This document shows, in pieces, positions 23,493-33,128 of a stretch of DNA of 64,000 nt; position 1 is the stretch's first letter; the number at the start of each line of letters is the position of its first letter. The stretch is from Scilla litardierei (Eukaryota; Streptophyta; Magnoliopsida; Asparagales; Asparagaceae). Position numbers and translations under genes: made by a program. The stretch is taken from assembly GCA_030789695.1 (NCBI GenBank), contig CM061132.1, positions 30,404,418 through 30,468,417 of the forward strand, read 5' to 3'. The notes beneath the pieces are model-generated. The model was given only the letters and a program-made list of their open reading frames with translations, was not told the origin of the DNA and made no database searches.

Positions 23493-24211
23493 CTTGGAAG
23501 GGGATCGTGTTGTATGGTCGGACTAAAATCCTTGTTTGAACTTGTGTTTTTATGTATCTTTTGGAATTTTTGTAATATCCTTGTATTGGGGGTTGTTTTG
23601 GCGTAATGTTATAGCCTGTTTTTTTTAATTATATGCATGCTTGGATCAGTTGGCAACTGTAATTCCTCAGGGGTTAATATCATTTGTCGATTTGTTGATG
23701 TCGTTGCTGTTGGGCTGCCGTGTGGTGTTATTTCATCATGAGATTCACAGTTGTGAATTTATACATGTTGAATATCTGAGACTGCCGGCGTTTTTTGTAA
23801 TAAGTGACACAAATTATTGGACCATTATTGTTGTTCTGTGCCTGAGACGAAGATGGGTTTTTATTTCCGTTTGTCTTTCACATTACAGTAACTATTTATA
23901 TTGAATGCCTGAAACGGACCGACCAAAAATTTCATTCTGTCACGCACATTTGCTACTCTGTAGCGTTTCCATGATTGATAATCAATGGGGGTTTTTTACA
24001 TCCATATTCATTTTTATTTCATTTTACATTTTATACCTATATTGGTAGGGGGGTTACCATTACCCTATACTCACCATATAACCCCACACTCCAACTTTCC
24101 CACTTTCTCATTCCAACTCCTCACAAGCCAAAAGAACACAAAACTAGAAAGTGGACCCCACTCTCTATTCCCAACCCCTCATTCCATACTCTATTCCACC
24201 CAAAAGAACAC
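23493..24211. other. 3' region of H up to the element B insertion
   Basis: Contains the 3' flank of the GRF gene and, from about 24060, A/C-rich subterminal sequence with 'ccaaaagaacaca' and 'cccaaaagaacacataac' motifs resembling the Harbinger end words. Element B interrupts it at the ATAAC duplication (24212-24216). Confidence 0.55.
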
Positions 24212-24216
24212 ATAAC

Positions 24217-24352
24217 TGTTGTGAATGGGTATTTACTGGGTTGGTGAGTTATTGGGCCAACCCAAGTGGTTGGGCCCATACCCACTTGTATTCTCCCCTT
24301 TGGCTATAAATATAGACTTGAGGGCTCTCACCTCAATAGTTGATTCATAACA
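24217..24352 (+). repeat. 5' LTR of element B
   Basis: Partner of 39099-39234. TATAAATATA starts at 24305. Confidence 0.92.
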
Positions 24353-24365
24353 CGTTATCAGCACG
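24353..24365 (+). promoter_or_regulatory. Primer-binding site of element B
   Basis: CGTTATCAGCACG abuts the 5' LTR and is identical to the site in element A (8318). Confidence 0.7.
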
Positions 24366-24934
24366 AGTCTCTAAAATTTTTTTTCCACAAATTTTTCCGT
24401 TCGTTGCGAAGGCGAAGGCGAAGGCGAGACGGTAGATCCACGAGCGCGGTGCAAGGCTTCCTCCATCAAGGGTCGTCATCCGCGTAGGGCTTCGAGCAAC
24501 CGTCGCTATATCCGGAGGACTGATATAGAGGTAAAAACTCTAAAAACAAAGTTTTTTAAATCATACGTATGATTACCCCTCCCCTAGATCTCATAAGATC
24601 GTCATGGGGATTCATCGTCGCCTTGAAAACGACGGATTTTTCATCCCAAAAACCCAATTTTTAGGGTAAAAACTCAATTTTTAGGGTAAAAACCCTAATT
24701 TTGAACCCTCCGGCGGCTACCCGTCACCGGACCCCCCCAAAACCCTCCCCTCGCCGGAAAACCCCCCCCCCCCACACCACCATGGCCGCCTCCCCCTGCA
24801 GGGGGGGCGGCCCCCGCCGCCGCCCCTGCAGGGGGCGACGGCCCCCGTGGCCGCCTCCCCCTGCAGGGGGGGCGGCCCCCTTGGCCGCCTCCCCCTGCAG
24901 GGGGGCGGCCCCCGCCGCCCCTCCTGCAGGGGGC
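24366..24934 (+). repeat. Element B leader with CCTGCAGG-centred GC palindromes
   Basis: The first part includes a (GAAGGC) short repeat near 24410-24430. From about 24780 the sequence is a run of 'cctgcaggggg', 'cggcccccgccgcc' and related self-complementary units. The array continues at 33128-33215 on the other side of element C, which inserted in one of its GGCGG words. Frames on both strands here are compositional artefacts. Confidence 0.7.
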
Positions 24935-24939
24935 GGCGG

Positions 24940-25546
24940 TGTTGGATATGGAAGACGTTTATACACCCTTGTGGGGGATGTACGAGGGAATACGGACCTC
25001 GAACGTCGCGTACACAAAATCGTGTACAAAGGGAATCTGTTCCCTTGCGGAGAGGATCTCTGGATGAGTGGAAAAGTCGCATTATATATGCATAAGTGCA
25101 TGCGACATATGGCTTATAAAGGGGGAATATCTTAAGCTTATGTTGTACCATGCATATGGTACAACTTAAGCTTATAATGTGCCATGTATCATGGTACACC
25201 TTAATTAAGTTGTTCCAAAGGAACAACTTACCCTAAAATAACTACCTTGGGGGCTATAAATAAGACCCAAGGGTAAGCCATTTCTTACACCTTTTGCATG
25301 AAATTCATGCATGCATCTTCATCCTAGCGAAGCTCTGCAGAAATATTTCCTCTCCCTCTATCCAAGTTCTTAATCTAAAGTAGAGATTTAGATTGTGGAT
25401 TTAGTAGCCTTACTCCGTTCGTGAGTAGACTCGATCCGTCGTGGCGAATCCGAAGGCGAAGTTCGTAGACTACCGTGCAGCGTACGCAAGCGTAAGTCTA
25501 AACTTCATATTATCGATCCTAACTCTGTTTTGGACAGGATCCTACA
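24940..25546 (+). repeat. 5' LTR of element C with stacked hairpins
   Basis: TATAAATA at 25255-25262 is the likely core promoter. Upstream, U3 carries consecutive strong hairpins. TAAGCTTA-T-GTTGTACCAT (25133-25151) pairs with 25156-25174, 18 of 19 pairs. TAAGTTGTTCC (25206-25216) pairs with 25220-25230, 11 of 11. Weaker ones are near 25012-25030 and 25179-25199. Confidence 0.95.
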
Positions 25547-25547
25547 T

Positions 25548-25560
25548 TGGTATTAGAGCC
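25548..25560 (+). promoter_or_regulatory. Primer-binding site of element C (initiator Met tRNA type)
   Basis: TGGTATTAGAGCC begins two bases after the 5' LTR. It differs at one position from the usual plant initiator-methionine tRNA complement. Confidence 0.85.
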
Positions 25561-26029
25561 ATAAGGGTTCGCCCCGGTCAAACCACCGCCCCGTCGAAAC
25601 TATGAACGAGTCGTTGTCTTTTTCACGAATGGGTCTCCTACTATTACGGATATAGTAGGAACGCTTCGTGACGGAGAGAACGCATCGGTTGTTCTTTTCA
25701 CGTTAGGGTCTCCTATCATTACGGATATGGTAGGAACTCTCCGTGACGGGAAGAACCGACCGTTCACGTAGTACGTTATTCATTTTTGGCACACGGCCAT
25801 TAGGAAATAACTAACTTCATCGACAAACGGGTGCTTCATCGAGGAAGATGATGGAAGTTATTTCCATCGGGTAAGAGGAAATTTGGTGCATGTGCACCAT
25901 GGCCAAATGGGCTATGAAGGCCATGCACCCCCCCTCCTCAAGCGGAGGGGGTTGGCTACGGCCAATAACCACCGGCGACCACCCCATCAAGGGGGAGGAA
26001 TAAGTGCGGCAACCCCATTCAAAGGGGGT
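25561..26029 (+). other. Element C leader, proximal part with twin hairpins
   Basis: Two copies of a 75-base unit each hold a hairpin with loop TACGGAT. The stems are CCTACTAT/ATAGTAGG (25637-25659) and CCTATCAT/ATGGTAGG (25712-25734). The stem sequence changes between copies but stays paired. No coding sequence. Confidence 0.65.
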
Positions 26030-26593
26030 GGCCGGCCATGGCCAAAGAGGCCATGGCCGGCCAACGCCGAATGGCCTTGGCCATGACCGGCCATGGCCAG
26101 GCCGGCAGTGGCCGGCCTTGGCCAAGGCCTGCCGGCCAGGCCGGCCCTGGCAGTGGCCAGGGCCGGCCCTGGCAGTGGCCAGGGCCGGCCCTGGCCGGCC
26201 TGCCGGCCCTGGCAGTGGCCAGGGCCGGCGCCCTGGCCTCAGGCCAGGGCCTGGCCGAGGCCAGGGCAGGAGCCCTGGCCCCGGCCAGCAGCCAGGCCGC
26301 CCTGGCAGAGGCCAGGGCAGCGCCCTGGCCTCAGGCCAGGGGCCTGGCCGCCCTGGCAGAGGCCAGGGCAGCGCCCTGGCAGAGGCCAGGGCAGCGCCCT
26401 GGCCTCAGGCCAGGGCCTGGCCGAGGCCAGGGCAGGAGCCCTGGCCCCGGCCAGTGGCCTGGCCGGCCGGCCCTGGCAGAGGCCAGGGCCTGGCCGGCCC
26501 TGGCCGAGGGGGCCAGGGCCCTCTGGCCGGCCAGGGCAGAGGCCCTGGCCGGCCCTTGGCCAAGCCCCGGCCAGGGCAGAGGCCCTGGCCGGG
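26030..26593 (+). repeat. GGCCAGGGC palindromic GC array in element C leader
   Basis: About 560 bases are built almost only from GGCC, GGCCAGGGC, GCCCTGGCC, 'cctggcagagg' and 'ccggcc' words. The tract is tandemly repetitive and self-complementary at once, and has hardly any AT. All six frames are open for long distances because of this composition; none is a credible gene. Confidence 0.85.
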
Positions 26594-27398
26594 AAGAAGT
26601 TGCTTTCGAAAATTGGTCGACCAATTTTGTGTTTTTGGTCGACCAATCTGGCAGAAGGTCTGAGTCGACTGCAAACTTGCCTACTGACCCATACGGGGTG
26701 ACAAAAGGCATTGGCCAAACTCGAATGTGCCGATTAGCCCATACGGGGCTAACCACAGTGCCGACTAGTTCATACGGAACTAACGTTTTTAATGAAGTTT
26801 TTTCATTGGGCTCTACTCCTTGAAGATTAGCCATAGTGTTCTACTTCATGCGAGATTAGCCATGTCATTGTGCTCTACTCTACGGAGATTAGCCAATGTA
26901 CTTGTGACGTTGTGCTCTACTCTACGGAGACTAGCCAACGTGCTTTCAAATTTTTGGAAAAAGATGTTTTTCAAATAGGTTATGTCCCGTCCTTAAATCG
27001 GGATAGCGCAATTTAGAATTCCAAGTCCTACCACGATCCGGCCATGGTTATCTAACCCATGGGTGTGTAGAACAGGTCTCGTGGCTTGGCAATTGTTGCG
27101 TTAAAATTCTTTGCGCTAATTCTCACCTATTCTATTTTGAAAGATATGTTTTTCAAAGTAATTTTCCGCTGCTAATACCATACGGGTATTATTTCTGATT
27201 TCTTTTTACTTAAGATAAGTAAGAGGGATACTTTGAAAGTTACTTCTAGATGGTAGTTGGGAACGTAGTGAACTTCTCGATTCTAGAGTAACATTTCAAC
27301 GCATCCAAGGAACTTATCAAGTGTTTAAAGAATCGAAACTTTATGCATTGAATTTTGATCGTGTTTTTTCATTTTCTTTGCAGTTTTTTGAATCGAAT
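26594..27398 (+). other. Element C leader, distal part with UACG-loop hairpins
   Basis: Holds hairpins with the same ATACG loop and different stems: 26687-26699 (ACCC/GGGT), 26734-26752 (TTAGCCC/GGGCTAA), 26766-26782 (TAGTTC/GAACTA), and 27173-27191 (TAATACC/GGTATTA). Between 26812 and 26945 about four copies of a 'tctact..gagattagcca' unit occur, two of them containing CTC-TACG-GAG, a C(UACG)G tetraloop shape. An in-frame ATG at 27321 precedes the chosen start. Confidence 0.65.
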
Positions 27399-30300
27399 AT
27401 GTCTACCGCTTCTAAGAATATTGTCGCAGAGCTTAACAAAGGTGAAAAGCTCAACGGCGACAATTATAAACTTTGGTCAATTAAAATCCAATATGTTTTG
27501 GAGGAGCAAGATGTGCTCGAAACACTCCAAAACATAATGGTAGAACCTGAGTTGGGCAATACGGCCCAACACAAGAGGGACCGGGAAGCTTATGACACTT
27601 GGACTCGAAAGAACAAAATAGCACGCATTACGTTACTGTCCGCGATGGACAATGACATAATGCGTCTATTTCGGGAATTCGATCTAGCCAAAGACATATG
27701 GTCTGAGCTAGAAGTAAAGTTTGGTGGAACTTCGGTTACTAAACTCCGCTCCTTGAATATTCAATTTGATTCGTACAAGATGCGGCGAGATCATTCTATG
27801 AAAAAGCATCTCCGCCACATGGCGAATCTAATATCTGAATTAAAGGATGCGGGTGTTACGCTGTCTGACGAACAGCAGATCCAAGCAGTCATTCGTTCAC
27901 TCCCAGATAGCTGGGATAACATGAAAATGCACCTCACTCATAATGAGTGCATTAAAACTTTAAGCGATGTTTCGAAACACCTCGAACTCGAGGAAGAGCG
28001 GATTCAAGCCGCAAAACCAAGTGCAGAAGTGCACGTGGCCGCTAGTTCCTCACATGGAGGAAATAAGCGGAAACGCTTAAGGTTTGTGAACGAACGAAAG
28101 CAAGAACCGGAAACCTCAAAGAAGACTAAGAACAAAAAGTGGCAAAAGAATGTGCACTCAAAGAAGAAAAACTTGAAGAAAATCAAGTGCTTTAAGTGCA
28201 ACAAGTACGGTCACTTCGCCCGTAAGTGTACGGATGGAAGTGATAAGGTAACTTGTAGTGCTAGTTACATATGTGTTTCTAGTTCCATGTTTCTTGCTGA
28301 ATCTAACTATTTTTGGTTGATTGATTCAGGGGCCACAGACCACGTTGCGAAGGACAGAAGGTTCTTCGTAGAGTATCGAAGGATAACTCAAGGAACAAAG
28401 TGGATATACGTCGGCAACAACACTCGTGTTGAAGTCAAAGGCGTCGGAACATGTAAGCTAGTTCTCGACAACGGCCGGACATTATTATTGCACGACGTCC
28501 TCTTTGCTCCAGATATTAGAAGGAATATCGTTTCCGTGGTCATGTTAATGTCTTTAGATTATGAGTGGAGGTTCTATAAACAATATGTTGACCTTGTTTG
28601 TAATAATTCTTTGATTGGTTCTGGTAATGTTTGTAATGGATTAATTGTTTTAAACACAATGTATGATGATTCTTCTTCCATTAATGAAAGTTTTCATTTG
28701 ACAAATGCTTCTAACTCTAATTCTGAGATCATTTGTTGGCATGCAAGACTTGGTCATATTGGACCAACTAGAATGGATAGACTTGCCAAAAGTGGCTTGC
28801 TATCTAATGTTTCAAAAGTTGAAATGTCGACTTGCGAACATTGTCTTGTAGGGAAAACTTGTCGCAAGCCGTTTGGAACTGGCACAAGGGCCGAAGTTCC
28901 ATTACAGCTTATCCATTCGGACATTTGCGGTCCAATGAATGTTAAGACAAGACGCGGGAAGTCCTATTTCATCACATTCATTGATGACTTCACCCGTTTC
29001 GGACATATCTATTTGATATCCCACAAAAGTGAAGCTTTGGCTTGCTTTAAAAACTATATGAGTTTAGTGGAGAATCAATTAGATCGCAAGATTAAGGTTT
29101 TGCGAACCGATAGGGGCGGTGAATATCAATCAATAAGTTTTAAGGAACTTTGTGATGAAAAAGGCATAGTTCATCAAATAACTATGCCTTATACTCCGCA
29201 ACAAAACGGTGTTGCGGAAAGAAGAAATAGGACATTGATGGAAATGGTCCGATCAATGATGTCTCAGGCAAATTTGCCTATCACCTTTTGGGGTGACGCA
29301 TTATTGACGGCAGCATTCATCTTAAACCGTGTACCCTCGAAGTCGGTAAGTTCTACTCCTTATGAGTTGTGGAACAATAGAACTCCAGACTTAAACATTC
29401 TAAAACCTTGGGGTTGTGCCTCTTACGCACATTTATCCTCTCACAAATATGGCAAACTTGGGCCACGTGGGAGGAAGTGTATCTTCATCCGATACGCTGA
29501 AAACTCCAAAGGATATGGTTTCGTCGGTCAAGAGGACAATGGGGGTCTAATAGAATTCGAATCGAGGGATGTTGTCTTCTTGGAAAACGAGTTTCCAAGA
29601 CAGGGTGAGATAAGTCAAGACTTATCCTTGTTTGAGACTTGGGATCAAGAAGGATCGGAACGTTCGAGTGGGAGAATTCTTGGTGAAGAAGAAAATACGT
29701 TTCAAACTTCACCAATGGATGATACGAACGATACCAATCCTATTCCGAGTGGGAGTGATATTATTCCAAGTGGGAGTGATGTCATTCCAAGTGGGAGTGA
29801 TCAGACTCAAACAAGACGTAGTAATCGAACGAGGCTAACACCTCTAAGATTTGAGGATGAATTTCCTCAAACATTCATGACATTACTACAAGATGATGAC
29901 GAACATGCAAATTTCAAACAGGCCGTCACATGCCCTGCTAAAGATAAATGGATAGCGGCAATGGAAGAAGAACTTCAATCCATGAAAACAAACCAAGTCT
30001 GGGACTTGGTTGATTTACCTAAGGGACGTAGAGCCATTGGGAACAAGTGGGTTCTCAAAATCAAGCATAAGGCTGATGGCTCCATCGAGAAATATAAAGC
30101 TCGCCTTGTTGCGAAAGGTTTCACGCAACAGGAAGGAATAGACTACGAAGAGACTTTCTCTCCTGTCGTGCGTTTTACCTCCATTCGCTTAATTCTGGCA
30201 ATGGTGGCTTGTTTGGACCTCGAATTACATCAGATGGATGTAAAGACTGCTTTTCTTAACGGAGAACTAGATGAGGAGATCTACATGGAACAACCAAACA

Positions 30301-31463
30301 GGTTCGTACAAGAAGAAAACAAACATAAGGTTTGTAAACTTCGTAAATCCATATATGGTCTTAAACAATCCTCAAGGCAGTGGTATATGCGCTTTCAAGA
30401 AGTCGTTTTGTCGTATGGTTTCTCCATGCTCGACGAAGACAACTGCGTATATATTAAGAGGATTAAAAACAAGTATGTAATTATGTCTCTTTATGTAGAT
30501 GACATACTTATAGCCGGAAATGATAAGCGTCTTATCTTGGATATCAAAGCTTGGCTTTCATCCGTCTTTGAGATGAAAGACATGGGTGAAGCTGCATATA
30601 TCCTTGGGGTTAATATCTCAAGGAATCGTTCCAAGAAACTTCTTTCTCTCTCTCAAGAGACATATATAAAGAAAGTTTTAGAACGGTTTAATATGCAGGA
30701 CTGCAAGCAAATTGATACTCCAATAAGCAAAGGCGAGGGTCTATGTTTGGAGATGTGTCCCAAAGATCCAAAAGAAAAGAAAGCTATGGAAAAAGTTCCA
30801 TACTCCAGTGCTGTCGGGAGTCTGATGTATGCCATGATGTGTACCAGACCAGACATTTGCTATGCTGTTGGTATGGTAAGACGTTACCAATCCAACCCAG
30901 GACAAGCACACTGGAAAGCGGTTAAGAGGATATTAAGATACCTCAAAGGGACTGCGGACTATGCGTTATGTTATCAAGGCAATACCTTGAGACTCGAAGG
31001 CTATACCGATGCTGATTGGGCGGGTGATCTCGACGAGCGAAGATCTACCTCAGGCTTTGTTTACTTGCTCGGGAATGGTGCAATATCCTGGAGCAGCAAG
31101 AAGCAAACCTGCATTGCCCTATCAACAATGGAAGCAAAATTCGTAGCATTCAGCATGGCGGTCCAAGAAGCTGTTTGGCTTAGGAAATTCTTAGACAGGC
31201 TGACGAATGCCACTGACTCAAGCACTGTTCCTATATACAGTGATAGTCAAGCTTCGATTGCCTACGTCAAAGATCCTAAATTTCATTGTAAGACCAAACA
31301 CATTGACATTCGATTCAAGTTTGCAAAAGACTATGACAAACGGAAGGAAGTAGACATTGGATACATATCCACGCATGAGATGATAGCGGATCCCCTTACG
31401 AAGGCGATCCCCAGAGATGTGTTCTACAAACACTTATCATCTATGGGAATGCGTAGGTGCTGA
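27399..31463 (+). CDS. Copia gag-pol polyprotein of element C
   Basis: A single 1354-residue frame with no stop. Domains in order: gag (1-250, UBN2-like, with KLNGDNYKLW near the start); CCHC zinc knuckle from C264; aspartic protease D309 in DSGATDH; GAG-pre-integrase with HARLGH; integrase D508, D571 and E607 (DX35E spacing) ending in PQQNGVAERRN; RT with YVDD at 1032-1035; and RNase H with D1204 and D1282. The protein would self-cleave, package RNA, copy it and integrate the DNA. The start at 27399 was chosen because gag similarity begins at MSTASKN; an in-frame ATG 78 bases upstream adds a hydrophobic extension. Oddity: residue 1247 (codon 31137-31139, AAA) is Lys in STMEAKF where Copia RNase H normally has its second catalytic Glu. 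Element M keeps Glu there. Confidence 0.95.
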   Translation: MSTASKNIVAELNKGEKLNGDNYKLWSIKIQYVLEEQDVLETLQNIMVEPELGNTAQHKRDREAYDTWTRKNKIARITLLSAMDNDIMRLFREFDLAKDIWSELEVKFGGTSVTKLRSLNIQFDSYKMRRDHSMKKHLRHMANLISELKDAGVTLSDEQQIQAVIRSLPDSWDNMKMHLTHNECIKTLSDVSKHLELEEERIQAAKPSAEVHVAASSSHGGNKRKRLRFVNERKQEPETSKKTKNKKWQKNVHSKKKNLKKIKCFKCNKYGHFARKCTDGSDKVTCSASYICVSSSMFLAESNYFWLIDSGATDHVAKDRRFFVEYRRITQGTKWIYVGNNTRVEVKGVGTCKLVLDNGRTLLLHDVLFAPDIRRNIVSVVMLMSLDYEWRFYKQYVDLVCNNSLIGSGNVCNGLIVLNTMYDDSSSINESFHLTNASNSNSEIICWHARLGHIGPTRMDRLAKSGLLSNVSKVEMSTCEHCLVGKTCRKPFGTGTRAEVPLQLIHSDICGPMNVKTRRGKSYFITFIDDFTRFGHIYLISHKSEALACFKNYMSLVENQLDRKIKVLRTDRGGEYQSISFKELCDEKGIVHQITMPYTPQQNGVAERRNRTLMEMVRSMMSQANLPITFWGDALLTAAFILNRVPSKSVSSTPYELWNNRTPDLNILKPWGCASYAHLSSHKYGKLGPRGRKCIFIRYAENSKGYGFVGQEDNGGLIEFESRDVVFLENEFPRQGEISQDLSLFETWDQEGSERSSGRILGEEENTFQTSPMDDTNDTNPIPSGSDIIPSGSDVIPSGSDQTQTRRSNRTRLTPLRFEDEFPQTFMTLLQDDDEHANFKQAVTCPAKDKWIAAMEEELQSMKTNQVWDLVDLPKGRRAIGNKWVLKIKHKADGSIEKYKARLVAKGFTQQEGIDYEETFSPVVRFTSIRLILAMVACLDLELHQMDVKTAFLNGELDEEIYMEQPNRFVQEENKHKVCKLRKSIYGLKQSSRQWYMRFQEVVLSYGFSMLDEDNCVYIKRIKNKYVIMSLYVDDILIAGNDKRLILDIKAWLSSVFEMKDMGEAAYILGVNISRNRSKKLLSLSQETYIKKVLERFNMQDCKQIDTPISKGEGLCLEMCPKDPKEKKAMEKVPYSSAVGSLMYAMMCTRPDICYAVGMVRRYQSNPGQAHWKAVKRILRYLKGTADYALCYQGNTLRLEGYTDADWAGDLDERRSTSGFVYLLGNGAISWSSKKQTCIALSTMEAKFVAFSMAVQEAVWLRKFLDRLTNATDSSTVPIYSDSQASIAYVKDPKFHCKTKHIDIRFKFAKDYDKRKEVDIGYISTHEMIADPLTKAIPRDVFYKHLSSMGMRRC

Positions 31464-32506
31464 GCTGTATCTTGTAATATTTCCCATGTCTATAGAAGAT
31501 CAAAGTTTAATAAAAGAAAGAAGTTCTTTTATATATTGCATACAAGTTTCTTACAAATGATTTTATATACATTTGTGTTTTAGTCTCAGCTATTTTATTG
31601 TGTGTATGTCGGACAGATTAAGGTTGGCTCTCTCACATGAGCAACCGCCTTATCTTATCAGATGGATAAGATAGAGATGAGACTAGTTTAAAGTCAAAAT
31701 CATTAAATGATTTAGAGTCATGACTTAAACAAGATAGTCGAATGAAAGATCTGCATCATATGGATGCTTACAAAAGATCTGAGATCTGTATCACAAGGAT
31801 ATTTGAAAGAGATCTCGTAGGATTTTAAATCCTATATGTCTTATGCAGGATGAGAGTCCGTGAATATTTCACGAGTAGTAAGGGGACTCAAAAAGATAGG
31901 CACAGTGGTGTCTGATCTTTTCATCCGTACAACATCATTAAGACATACTCTCCCTGGGAAAGGAGTGATGTTGTAATACGTGTTCATACCACGTATGCAT
32001 TTCGACCACTGAGTTAGTAGCAATAGTGTTTGCTATTATGTGAGACTCAAAGGCCATACGGGTCTTAACTCTTACCCTCAAGGACTCCAATTGGTTCCTT
32101 TAGATTTGACGAGATGATCGCTATCTTAGCGTGTTACTAATGGGCTATGGTAATTCGGCTCGGCGGGGCACGTTAGAAAAGCGAATCAAGTCAAGATCAG
32201 AAGGTTCGCAAGAAGAGGAAGATTGATTTCATATTCGCATTTGGACTTTAGTGATTCAAAGCTGGCCAGCCAATTGTAATCCAGATGGGATTCAATTGTT
32301 GAATATAAAGTACAAGAAATGTGAAGAAATAATCTAGGGTAAAGCATGCGTTGAACTACTCAACTTTGCACCTTCGAGGTCGTTGTGTATCTCTAACAAG
32401 TGCACAACAACAGACTCTACGCGCATGACGGTCGCACGGTCTATTTCTCGGTATGATAGATGAAAGAACTAAGGGAAAGACGTTCTCTTACAATCCCCTC
32501 AAGTGT
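31464..32506. other. 3' non-coding region of element C
   Basis: One kilobase between the stop codon and the polypurine tract with no supported ORF. It contains another ATACG-loop hairpin, AAGGCC/GGTCTT at 32050-32066, and a CGCTA/TAGCG hairpin near 32119. Confidence 0.6.
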
Positions 32507-32516
32507 GAGTGGGAGA
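32507..32516 (+). promoter_or_regulatory. Polypurine tract of element C
   Basis: GAGTGGGAGA immediately precedes the 3' LTR. Confidence 0.8.
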
Positions 32517-33123
32517 TGTTGGATATGGAAGACGTTTGTACACCCTTGTGGGGGATGTACGAGGGAATACGGACCTCGAACGTCGCGTACACAAAATCGT
32601 GTACAAAGGGAATCTGTTCCCTTGCGGAGAGGATCTCTGGATGAGTGGGAAAGTCGCATTATATATGCATAAGTGCATGCGACATATGGCTTATAAAGGG
32701 GGAATATCTTAAGCTTATGTTGTACCATGCATATGGTACAACTTAAGCTTATAATGTGCCATGTATCATGGTACACCTTAATTAAGTTGTTCCAAAGGAA
32801 CAACTTACCCTAAAATAACTACCTTGGGGGCTATAAATAAGACCCAAGGGTAAGCCATTTCTTACACCTTTTGCATGAAATTCATGCATGCATCTTCATC
32901 CTAGCGAAGCTCTGCAGAAATATTTCCTCTCCCTCTATCCAAGTTCTTAATCTAAAGTAGAGATTTAGATTGTGGATTTAGTAGCCTTACTCCGTTCGTG
33001 AGTAGACTCGATCCGTCGTGGCGAATCCGAAGGCGAAGTTCGTAGACTACCGTGCAGCGTACGCAAGCGTAAGTCTAAACTTCATATTATCGATCCTAAC
33101 TCTGTTTTGGACAGGATCCTACA
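32517..33123 (+). repeat. 3' LTR of element C
   Basis: Same length as the 5' LTR with two substitutions. TATAAATA at 32832-32839. The hairpins of U3 are conserved (32710-32751 and 32783-32807). Followed by the GGCGG duplication. Confidence 0.95.
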
Positions 33124-33128
33124 GGCGG

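Larger units (their letters stand above)
24940..33123 (+). mobile_element. Intact, recently inserted Copia retrotransposon C
   Basis: 607-bp LTRs (24940-25546 and 32517-33123) differ at only two sites by my reading (24961/32538 and 25072/32649). The TSD GGCGG lies at 24935-24939 and 33124-33128. A canonical-type primer site, a single uninterrupted gag-pol frame and a polypurine tract are all present in 8184 bp. The leader (1.85 kb) and the 3' non-coding region (1.05 kb) are long and rich in hairpins. This is the youngest insertion in the window. Confidence 0.96.

Noticed and set aside
24701..25226. Frames of 125-169 residues across the element C 5' LTR boundary
   Set aside because: They join the GC palindromes of element B to the LTR of C and have no domain. 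The matching frames in the 3' LTR (32441-32803) are LTR sequence too.
26004..26834. Overlapping 160-261 residue frames on both strands rich in Gly, Pro, Ala and Gln
   Set aside because: They come from the GGCCAGGGC palindromic array, which is open in nearly all frames. No domain, no codon signal, and they lie in a retroelement leader.
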